Of a stretch of DNA of 8,842 nucleotides, positions 1 through 4,600 are shown piece by piece. This stretch comes from an uncultured Bacilli bacterium (GTDB lineage Bacteria; Bacillota_I; Bacilli_A; RF39; UBA660), in the NCBI GenBank assembly GCA_934098555.1, contig CAKOOQ010000034.1:1-8842 (forward strand), read 5' to 3'. A program made the translations under genes and the position numbers. The first letter of the stretch is position 1. Each line of letters begins with the position of its first letter. Below the pieces are notes generated by a model, which worked only from the letters and a program-made list of their open reading frames with translations, was not told where the DNA came from and did not search any database.

Positions 1-377
1 AAACTTGTGGTTATTTCTGTTTCTGTATCATTTGTTTTTGATGATATCATAGCTTTAACCGCATCATTATTGGTTAACGTTGTGGTATTTAAGACTTCTA
101 AGTTGACATTAAAAGATGCATAAGAATCACATGTGTTGGTGATTGTAAATTCATAAGGTGTTAGTTTCTTTCCTTCTTCATCTAATATTGGGTAAGCCTT
201 TTGTAAGCTAATATTGTCTTTATCTGTGAAAGTAATATTAAAACAAGATGTAACAATATCATTTTGTCCTGTTTGGGTTAAGTTTAAGACCCATAAGGCA
301 TAAGATACGCCTATAATAGCGATGATACCTATTAATAAAACAATTGTAATCAAAATATTTCTTTTCTTTTTTTTCAT
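1..377 (-). CDS. Exported TasA/camelysin-like protein, partial (3' end outside window)
   Basis: This is the first 125 codons of a reading frame that runs off the left edge without a stop. It begins MKKKKR, followed by a hydrophobic segment at residues 8-30 ending GVSYALWVLN. That pattern resembles the leaders of TasA/camelysin-type proteins, which in Bacillus are cleaved by the signal peptidase SipW. The exported part has beta-rich, Asn/Thr-rich sequence with two cysteines (C45 and C83) that could form a disulfide. The start is the ATG at 375-377, with AAGGAG at 389-394 eleven bases upstream. A second protein with the same kind of leader lies at 7262-7927, but the mature regions do not look closely alike. 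The family assignment rests on the leader and overall composition only; the function (surface fibre, adhesin or other) cannot be told from this fragment. Confidence 0.7.
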   Translation of the reverse strand, partial: MKKKKRNILITIVLLIGIIAIIGVSYALWVLNLTQTGQNDIVTSCFNITFTDKDNISLQKAYPILDEEGKKLTPYEFTITNTCDSYASFNVNLEVLNTTTLTNNDAVKAMISSKTNDTETEITTS

Positions 378-499
378 AAATGGAACAACTCCTTTTTCAC
401 TATAGTATGCAACAGTTTTGTTACTTTTAAATTCTTTCCTATTCATATAAATATCTTAACACATATTTAATAGCATTGGGTAATAAAGTTTATGAAAAA

Positions 500-523
500 T
501 TAAAAAAGGATAGTTTTTTACTA
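500..523 (-). terminator. Rho-independent terminator of trmB
   Basis: On the minus strand ATAGT (519-523) pairs with ACTAT across a short A loop. GG and CC extend the stem after a small bulge, and TTTTTT follows. The stem begins in the last codons and includes the TAG stop of trmB at 521-523. It separates trmB from the exported-protein gene downstream. Confidence 0.6.
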
Positions 524-1147
524 TTTATCCTCTTTTTTGATGGCATCCACATAATTGATTTTATAACCTAGGTTCATAAATTTTTCTTCATATTCAGTTC
601 TAACATTAAACATCTTTTCATTGGCTAAATCTAGACTTACTTTTTCTAAGGTATAACCGTGTTTACTTAAACATTCTAGACTATAGGCAAACAAGGAAAT
701 ATTATCGGTTTTTTGGATAATATGCGGATTGTTTTTAAAAATCTTGTCATAGGTATCTAAAAACAAAGGACTGGTAAGTCTTCTTTTATGATGTCTTGTT
801 TTAGGCCATGGGTCAGAAAAATTTAAATAAAGGGTATCTACTTCATGGTCAAAAACTTTATCTATAGAAGAGGCATCATAGCACATAAATTTTAGATTAT
901 TTAACTCTAAATCAGCTGTTTTTTCAATAGCTCTTACTAAAACACTCTCATATTTTTCGACACCTACGAAAAAGACACTAGGATATTGTTTGGCCATACC
1001 AATAAGAAAGTCCCCTTTCCCAGTACCGATTTCTAAATGAAGAGGTTTATCTTTGCTCCATTTACCTTTCATTTCTTCCGGATTTAAAAGGAAATAAGGA
1101 CTCGCCTCTAATTTAACTGAGGCATTTTTTACATTTCTTAAACGCAT
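521..1147 (-). CDS. trmB: tRNA (guanine-N7-)-methyltransferase TrmB
   Basis: This is a 208-residue protein, the normal length for Gram-positive TrmB. It transfers a methyl group from S-adenosylmethionine to N7 of G46 in the variable loop of cytoplasmic tRNAs. Visible motifs are the SAM-binding loop LEIGTGKGDF (38-47), the family signature NFSDPWPKTRHHKRRL (109-124), KTDN (146-149) and the C-terminal substrate motif NVRTEYEEKF (181-190). All expected conserved blocks are present, so it should be active. The start is the ATG at 1145-1147, which begins MRLRNVK as in relatives; its Shine-Dalgarno is weak (AGAAAGAAG). The gene is monocistronic: it is divergent from the small gene at 1203 and followed by its own terminator. 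Identification is very secure from the motifs. Confidence 0.97.
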   Translation of the reverse strand: MRLRNVKNASVKLEASPYFLLNPEEMKGKWSKDKPLHLEIGTGKGDFLIGMAKQYPSVFFVGVEKYESVLVRAIEKTADLELNNLKFMCYDASSIDKVFDHEVDTLYLNFSDPWPKTRHHKRRLTSPLFLDTYDKIFKNNPHIIQKTDNISLFAYSLECLSKHGYTLEKVSLDLANEKMFNVRTEYEEKFMNLGYKINYVDAIKKEDK

Positions 1148-1155
1148 TATTACAC

Positions 1156-1182
1156 ACTTCTTTCTAAAAAATTCATATATTA
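1156..1182 (+). promoter_or_regulatory. Candidate sigma-K-type promoter
   Basis: AC at 1156-1157, a 16-base spacer, then CATATATTA at 1174-1182. This matches the published sigma-K consensus (AC, 16-17 bases, CATAnnnTA). Sigma-K drives late mother-cell genes during sporulation. The promoter faces the small coiled-coil gene at 1203. The predicted start of transcription falls only a few bases before the Shine-Dalgarno at 1191, which is tight and lowers confidence. Confidence 0.4.
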
Positions 1183-1188
1183 ATTATA
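1183..1188 (-). promoter_or_regulatory. Candidate -10 box of the trmB promoter
   Basis: A perfect TATAAT reads on the minus strand about 36 bases upstream of the trmB start. The -35 region at the right distance (about 1206-1211, TTTTCT) is poor, so this is a weak call. The box lies inside the leader of the divergent small gene, between its -10 and its Shine-Dalgarno. Confidence 0.35.
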
Positions 1189-1202
1189 AAGGAGGAACCA
1201 AA

Positions 1203-1511
1203 GTGAGAAAAGATAGAAATTCCTTTTTTGAAAGTACTAACTTTAACATGAGTTCCGCAGGAAATACAGGTAATCCAATGTACCCACCAATGATGAATAT
1301 GGCAAGTAGTAATTTTTATCAGGCCCAAAATATGCCAGTTACGATGCCAAATTTGCAAAATCCTAATAATATGAGTATCAGTGAAATCGAAAGTAGACTT
1401 GCTAAACTAGAACGAAGCCTAAATCGTTTAGATGCTCGCCTTAGCAAATTAGAGGGAAATACGTATTATACAAAGGATTATGAGACTGACGGTAATATGT
1501 ACATTGTTTAA
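1203..1511 (+). CDS. Small Met/Asn/Pro-rich coiled-coil protein, possible spore coat component
   Basis: This 102-residue protein is not one I can assign to a named family. Residues 1-15 are charged and polar. Residues 16-57 are rich in Met, Asn, Pro and Gln, with PMYPPMMNM at 25-33 and no membrane segment or signal peptide. Residues 58-85 form a clear heptad pattern (IESRLAKLERSLNRLDARL), predicting a short coiled coil. A Tyr-rich tail ends NMYIV. The start is GTG at 1203, set by an excellent AAAGGAGG (1188-1195) seven bases upstream. Composition and size recall small spore coat or coat-associated proteins, and a sigma-K-like promoter precedes it. That role is inference. It is divergent from trmB and convergent with the flippase gene, whose stop lies three bases beyond its own. 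It has its own terminator. Confidence 0.8.
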   Translation: MRKDRNSFFESTNFNMSSAGNTGNPMYPPMMNMASSNFYQAQNMPVTMPNLQNPNNMSISEIESRLAKLERSLNRLDARLSKLEGNTYYTKDYETDGNMYIV

Positions 1512-1532
1512 CACTAATTTTTAGTGTTTTTT
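1510..1532 (+). terminator. Terminator of the coiled-coil gene, shared stop-codon hairpin
   Basis: AACACTAA (1510-1517), a TTT loop, TTAGTGTT (1521-1528), then a T run to 1532: an 8-bp perfect stem. The hairpin contains part of the plus-strand TAA stop (1509-1511) and the whole minus-strand TAG stop (1514-1516) of the convergent flippase gene. On the minus strand no T tract follows, so it should terminate only plus-strand transcripts. Confidence 0.8.
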
Positions 1533-3175
1533 CTTGGTAGTTTATTAAATGTTATCTTACGAATAATCTTTTCTAAATATTCTTTACCAAAAACGTTATC
1601 TAATATCTTCATTTTATAAGATACATAAAGATATACGATTGCCCCAACAAAGGAAACGACAAACACATAGAAAATACAAGAAATTCGGCTATCATAAGAT
1701 AAAGGACACACGAATGAGACGAAAAATACAACAAGCATCATCAATAAAGATGGAATTAAAATTTTACTAAACATCTTATAACTTTCTTGATATTTTATCG
1801 CATGCTCTTTTCTTAAGACAATTAAAGCACTTGTTGAAGCAAGGATATAACCCAAGATGGTGGCAAATAAAGCACCAATGAAAGGTTCTAAATTAAGATG
1901 ATAACATAAAAGCATTAAAGGTACATCTAATAAGGCATTTGTAATATAACCTAAAAAGGTGGTTAAGTAAACGGCTTTAAATTTGTTAAGACTTTGTAAA
2001 GTCATCGATGTTATCATGTAAATATTATAAAATAAAGCTCCATAGATACTTACACCTAAAACAAGACTTCCTAAATCTAAATTACTATTACCATAGAAAA
2101 TGTTCCAAATGGGTTTGGCCAAGAAAGAGATGCCTAAAACCATAGGGATACAAGTAACCAAAATAATTTGAATAGCCTTATTCAGTCTTTTTTCGACTAA
2201 AGACCATTTTTTTAAAGTAAAGGCTTCCACAATATTAGGAATCAGACTTATGGTTAACCCCATTGCCACAGAGTTAACAATCACATTTATTTTATTGGCC
2301 CAAGTGGCAACCGATGAGGTGACAAATTCGGTTGTCGCGGCGTCAAAGCCTAAGTACCCCATTGTCCTAGATATTAAAACCATATCGATAAAGTTATATA
2401 AAGAAACGGCTACATCAATAATAATAAAAGGAATGGCATAAGAAATAATCTTTTTTAAAATTTCTTTATTAGAAATATCATCTTTTTTCTTTACATCCGT
2501 GAAAGAAAGCTCTTTTTTATTTTTTTGCATATTTATAAGAATATAAATAATCGCGGCAAGACCTCCAGCAAAAGCCCCAAAAACAGCAATACCAACAGAG
2601 GTTGTTAAAGAAAGATTTAACACTTTAAGACCAAGATAACTGCCTCCCAAAATAACTGTAATACGGACAACTTGTTCAATAACTTGACTAATACTTGACA
2701 CATTAATGATATTATGACCTTGTAAATAACCTTTAGAGACACTTAAAAAAGGAATCACTAAAATGGCAAAAGATACACAACGAATAACAAAGGCCACGTC
2801 ACTAATGGTATTACCACCTTGCAAATCTCCTAAAATTAAAGAAGCTAAATTATCGGCAAATAAAAATAAGACAATAAAGGCGGCGATAGAAATAAAACGA
2901 ATAATCTTACGAGCCACTTTATAAGCTCTTACTTTGGCATCCATCATACCGAGGGTATTATATTCTTTAATAATCTTACTGATAGCTACTGGTAACCCTG
3001 CTGAGGAAATATCTAAAAAAATAACATATATATTATAGGCATAGGCATATAAAGCACTCCCTTGTACACCAATAATGGCATAAAAGGGAATAACATAAAG
3101 CATACCGAGAATTTTGGTAATAACAATAGCAAGGGTTGCAATAACGGTTCCTTCAATAAATGAGGATTTTTTCAT
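1514..3175 (-). CDS. SpoVB/MurJ-type polysaccharide or lipid II flippase (MVF/MOP superfamily)
   Basis: This is an integral membrane protein of 553 residues from the preferred start, the usual size for Bacillota SpoVB, YtgP/MurJ and related flippases. The family moves undecaprenyl-linked sugar or peptidoglycan precursors across the membrane. The N-terminal signature is clear: GTVIATLAIVITKILGMLYV (residues 9-28), then SSAGLPVAISKII (57-69). Many further hydrophobic segments suggest about 14 membrane passes, ending in a Lys/Arg-rich tail. An ATG eight codons upstream (3199) is possible, but the ATG at 3173-3175 has AGGTGG (3182-3187) six bases before it. That Shine-Dalgarno overlaps the TAG stop of the upstream Cse60-like gene, implying translational coupling. 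Whether this is the housekeeping MurJ or the sporulation paralogue SpoVB cannot be settled from sequence alone; the Cse60-like partner makes a sporulation role plausible. Confidence 0.9.
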   Translation of the reverse strand: MKKSSFIEGTVIATLAIVITKILGMLYVIPFYAIIGVQGSALYAYAYNIYVIFLDISSAGLPVAISKIIKEYNTLGMMDAKVRAYKVARKIIRFISIAAFIVLFLFADNLASLILGDLQGGNTISDVAFVIRCVSFAILVIPFLSVSKGYLQGHNIINVSSISQVIEQVVRITVILGGSYLGLKVLNLSLTTSVGIAVFGAFAGGLAAIIYILINMQKNKKELSFTDVKKKDDISNKEILKKIISYAIPFIIIDVAVSLYNFIDMVLISRTMGYLGFDAATTEFVTSSVATWANKINVIVNSVAMGLTISLIPNIVEAFTLKKWSLVEKRLNKAIQIILVTCIPMVLGISFLAKPIWNIFYGNSNLDLGSLVLGVSIYGALFYNIYMITSMTLQSLNKFKAVYLTTFLGYITNALLDVPLMLLCYHLNLEPFIGALFATILGYILASTSALIVLRKEHAIKYQESYKMFSKILIPSLLMMLVVFFVSFVCPLSYDSRISCIFYVFVVSFVGAIVYLYVSYKMKILDNVFGKEYLEKIIRKITFNKLPRKNTKN

Positions 3176-3185
3176 TTTTAACCAC

Positions 3186-3365
3186 CTATTCTTTTTCATA
3201 ATAAATCACCATAGCAGAAAAGCAATAGATTTGATCTTCACCTTGAATGCCAATCGCGACTTCATACTTGATATCTATTATATCACCAGTTAAACCACTT
3301 AAAAAGACATTAATTTTGCCTTCTAAATCTTTCTCTGTATTTTCATCAAAGCATTTTACTTTCAT
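3186..3365 (-). CDS. Cse60-like small sporulation protein
   Basis: This 59-residue protein begins MKVKCFDENTEKDLE and contains DIIDIKYEVA and the C-terminal block EDQIYCFSAMVIYYEKE. The pattern and length match my recollection of the Bacillus Cse60 family (about 60 residues, made under early mother-cell sigma-E control, exact role unknown). The chosen start is ATG 3363-3365, preceded by AAGAGAGGG (3372-3380) six bases away. An extension to 3401 with an N-terminal MLCFNKIKRG has no good ribosome site. The gene is first in a two-gene unit; its TAG stop (3186-3188) is part of the Shine-Dalgarno region of the flippase gene. I do not see a sigma-E-type promoter upstream. Family recognition is moderate; no catalytic motif is visible. 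Confidence 0.75.
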   Translation of the reverse strand: MKVKCFDENTEKDLEGKINVFLSGLTGDIIDIKYEVAIGIQGEDQIYCFSAMVIYYEKE

Positions 3366-3390
3366 ATCTAACCCTCTCTTTATCTTATTA

Positions 3391-3418
3391 AAACATAACA
3401 AAATTGTTTATTTTGTCG
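3391..3418 (-). promoter_or_regulatory. Weak candidate promoter of the Cse60-like/flippase unit
   Basis: On the minus strand TCGACA (5 of 6 to TTGACA) is followed after 16 bases by TATGTT (4 of 6 to TATAAT), upstream of the Shine-Dalgarno at 3372-3380. It overlaps the divergent -35 of the plus-strand gene at 3459, so the two promoters occupy the same stretch. The call is tentative. Confidence 0.3.
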
Positions 3419-3441
3419 AATAAGAAAAAAAGATGTATAAT
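3413..3441 (+). promoter_or_regulatory. Sigma-A-type promoter of the InlB-repeat gene
   Basis: TTGTCG (3413-3418), a 17-base spacer, then a perfect TATAAT (3436-3441), placed just before AAGGTG (3447-3452) and the start codon at 3459. The transcript leader would be very short, about ten bases. Confidence 0.6.
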
Positions 3442-3458
3442 AAATTAAGGTGATGTAT

Positions 3459-3749
3459 GTGAAAACAAAATATATAAGCTTTTTTCTAGGTGTTACCGTC
3501 ATAATCTTACTTATTTTTTTAACTTTTCAAAGTAATAAGTATACGGCGACTTTTGTTGTCGATAATACCCTTTATCAAAAAGTTAAAGTAATTAAAAATA
3601 CAAAAATAACTTTTCCTTCAAATCCAAAGAAAGATGGTTTTTCTTTTATAGGATGGTATGATAAAGAAGGTAACCTTATTAATAAAGACAACATTATGCA
3701 AAAAGATGATGTCTTCTATGCAAAATGGGCTATTATTACAACCGAATGA
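3459..3749 (+). CDS. Membrane-anchored single InlB B-repeat (Listeria-Bacteroides repeat) protein
   Basis: This is a 96-residue protein with one N-terminal hydrophobic anchor (residues 6-23) and then a single extracellular repeat. Residues 29-90 carry the signature of the InlB B-repeat/Flg_new family: a beta-strand start (TATFVVDN), PSNPKKDGFSFIGWYDKEG (53-71) and the closing FYAKW (86-90). Such repeats usually occur in tandem in large cell-wall adhesins; here there is one copy and no LPXTG or other domain. The start is GTG 3459, six bases after AAGGTG. The ATG at 3453 would be too close to that site. It has its own promoter and terminator, so it is an independent gene rather than a fragment. 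The role is unknown; surface binding or an envelope accessory role is inference. Confidence 0.8.
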   Translation: MKTKYISFFLGVTVIILLIFLTFQSNKYTATFVVDNTLYQKVKVIKNTKITFPSNPKKDGFSFIGWYDKEGNLINKDNIMQKDDVFYAKWAIITTE

Positions 3750-3773
3750 AACCTACTCATCTCGGCTTTTTTT
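3742..3773 (+). terminator. Terminator of the InlB-repeat gene
   Basis: CCGAATGA (3742-3749) pairs with TCATcTCGG (3757-3765) with one bulged C, a seven-base loop, and then C plus seven Ts. The stem includes the TGA stop of the plus-strand gene, and the loop holds most of the TAG stop (3753-3755) of the convergent minus-strand gene. There is no T tract on the minus side. Confidence 0.7.
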
Positions 3774-4046
3774 ATCTAATATTAATTTTAAAAAATACAG
3801 GCACCATTTATCGAGTTCTTTTTTAGGTTTCATATTTTTTTCAAGACGTTTTTGAGCTTGTTTAATTTGAATTTCAATATACAAAAACGAAGCTTCGCCT
3901 TTTTCATAAAGTTTTCTTTCGGCCCATTTATTTTTGGTTTTACTTACATAATTAATAATAATCGTATGATAGGAAACCGCCCCTAAAGGATTATATAAAA
4001 AAATGGGTTTTTCTTCATAACAACATAAAACATTAACATTTGGCAT
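3753..4046 (-). CDS. Hypothetical protein, unrecognised
   Basis: This reading frame encodes 97 residues from ATG 4044-4046, which has GGAAAGGA (4055-4062) eight bases upstream. An in-frame ATG at 4064 and a TTG at 4089-4091 lack ribosome sites. I do not recognise the family. Visible features are a hydrophobic N-terminal third with two adjacent cysteines (C8, C9) and the stretch FLYNPLGAVSYHTIIINYVS. A Lys/Glu/Gln-rich, probably helical middle follows, with a Trp-containing helix (LDKWCLYFLKLILD) near the end. There is no signal peptide or convincing membrane anchor. It is convergent with the InlB-repeat gene. It could be an intact small cytoplasmic protein or the C-terminal remnant of a longer gene; no promoter stands out upstream. 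Confidence 0.55.
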   Translation of the reverse strand: MPNVNVLCCYEEKPIFLYNPLGAVSYHTIIINYVSKTKNKWAERKLYEKGEASFLYIEIQIKQAQKRLEKNMKPKKELDKWCLYFLKLILDKKSRDE

Positions 4047-4102
4047 AATCTTTTTCCTTTCCATGAATTCATTTAAACATTTAAATTTCAAAAAAACAAA
4101 TC

Positions 4103-4126
4103 GCCAAAATAAAAAATTGGCTCTTT
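4103..4126. other. Small hairpin with T run, orphan terminator-like element
   Basis: GCCAA (4103-4107) and TTGGC (4117-4121) form a 5-bp stem with a 9-base loop, followed on the plus strand by TCTTTTT. No plus-strand gene lies just upstream to use it. On the minus strand it sits in the leader region of the hypothetical gene, followed by GATTTG and a T run, so it could also act as an attenuator or as the end of the YjcZ-like transcript. Confidence 0.35.
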
Positions 4127-4234
4127 TTAAATGAACAATTTTCGAAATTAGGAAATCTATTTTTCTTTTTAGAAACCTTACTTTTTTCTAATTATTGAAA
4201 TTAATACAAATTTAAAAGAAGGACAATGCCTCCT

Positions 4235-4357
4235 TTAAAATAAAACGCCGCCAAGAATAATTGCAAGTAAGATATACAGAATAAGGATAATAAAAGCCCC
4301 ATTCATGAAGTTAGTGTTTCCACACTCTGTTGATCCTTGTTTTTTGCAACAACTCAT
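4235..4357 (-). CDS. YjcZ-like small membrane peptide with Cys-rich N-terminus
   Basis: A 40-residue peptide starts MSCCKKQGSTECGNTNFMNG and ends in one hydrophobic helix, AFIILILYILLAIILGGVLF (21-40). A short polar or Gly-containing head followed by a single C-terminal membrane helix is the layout of the YjcZ/YhzC-type sporulation peptides of Bacillota. The three cysteines in the head are unusual. The start is ATG 4355-4357, with AAGGAGGT (4363-4370) five bases before. It is the second gene of a pair, 22 bases after the stop of the first, so it should be co-transcribed. The function of this family is not established; a forespore or coat membrane role is inference. Confidence 0.75.
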   Translation of the reverse strand: MSCCKKQGSTECGNTNFMNGAFIILILYILLAIILGGVLF

Positions 4358-4379
4358 AAGGCACCTCCTTTATTAAAGA

Positions 4380-4466
4380 CTAAATGAATGCTCCAACAAT
4401 TAAAATAAGTAAAATGAATAATACTAAAATGATTGCAGGACCAATTCCATTTTCACAGTAGTTCAT
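4380..4466 (-). CDS. YjcZ-like small membrane peptide
   Basis: A 28-residue peptide has a short head (MNYCENGIGP) and a hydrophobic helix ending VLFILLILIVGAFI. The VLFILLIxIVGA pattern is the hallmark of the YjcZ sporulation-protein family as I know it. The start is ATG 4464-4466, with AAGGAGG (4474-4480) seven bases upstream; the stop is TAG 4380-4382. It leads a two-gene unit with the 40-residue relative downstream. A sigma-K-like promoter lies at 4499-4525. It is too short for most gene callers, but the ribosome site, family pattern and tandem arrangement make it credible. Confidence 0.8.
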   Translation of the reverse strand: MNYCENGIGPAIILVLFILLILIVGAFI

Positions 4467-4498
4467 AAAACTCCCTCCTTTATTTGTCTTTTCAATTA

Positions 4499-4525
4499 TA
4501 GTTTATGGCTTATTTTTCTTTTGGT
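4499..4525 (-). promoter_or_regulatory. Candidate sigma-K-type promoter of the YjcZ-like pair
   Basis: On the minus strand AC (4524-4525), a 16-base spacer and CATAAACTA (4499-4507) match the sigma-K consensus AC-N16-CATAnnnTA exactly. The predicted transcription start near 4492 leaves a leader of about 25 bases that contains the Shine-Dalgarno. A TATAAT also overlaps the end of this element, but no sigma-A -35 box is correctly spaced. Confidence 0.5.
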
Positions 4526-4552
4526 GCGTCATTCTCTTGAATAATGAGGCGC
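4526..4552. promoter_or_regulatory. Imperfect inverted repeat between divergent promoters
   Basis: GCGTCATT and AATGAGGCGC form an interrupted dyad (TCATT/AATGA plus GCG/CGC with two bulged bases) around the -35 box of the prsA promoter. It has no T tract, so it is not a terminator. It could be an operator for a repressor or only a chance palindrome. Confidence 0.25.
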
Positions 4553-4565
4553 AAATTGCTATAAT
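4537..4565 (+). promoter_or_regulatory. Sigma-A promoter of prsA
   Basis: TTGAAT (4537-4542), a 17-base spacer, then TATAAT (4560-4565) with an extended -10 TG at 4557-4558. Transcription would start near 4572, giving a leader of about 30 bases. It is divergent from the sigma-K-like promoter of the YjcZ-like pair; the two -35 elements are about a dozen bases apart. Confidence 0.75.
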
Positions 4566-4600
4566 ATTATTGTTTTTATGGAATAGGAGACGATTGAAAC

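Noticed and set aside
401..409. CATACTATA on the minus strand before the partial exported-protein gene, resembling a sigma-K -10
   Set aside because: No AC lies 16-17 bases upstream, and no good sigma-A -35 fits either, so no promoter is called.
1173..1358. Open frames opposite the coiled-coil gene and inside other genes (for example 2250-2441, 5062-5244, 7012-7233, 7371-7688)
   Set aside because: They lie antisense to well-supported genes, have no ribosome sites and encode protein-unlike compositions.
3747..3776. Possible UGA recoding to Trp at the end of the InlB-repeat gene (an in-frame TAA follows at 3774)
   Set aside because: A terminator hairpin starts exactly at this TGA, Trp is encoded by TGG throughout, and the repeat domain is already complete.
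4211..4240. Hairpin-like AAGGA/TCCTT after the second YjcZ-like gene as a terminator
   Set aside because: The stem is only five base pairs and the following T tract is broken, so it is too weak to list.
4221..4240. A further tiny gene after the YjcZ-like pair, suggested by AAAGGAGG on the minus strand
   Set aside because: The only close start (TTG) is two bases from the ribosome-like site and no sensible peptide follows.
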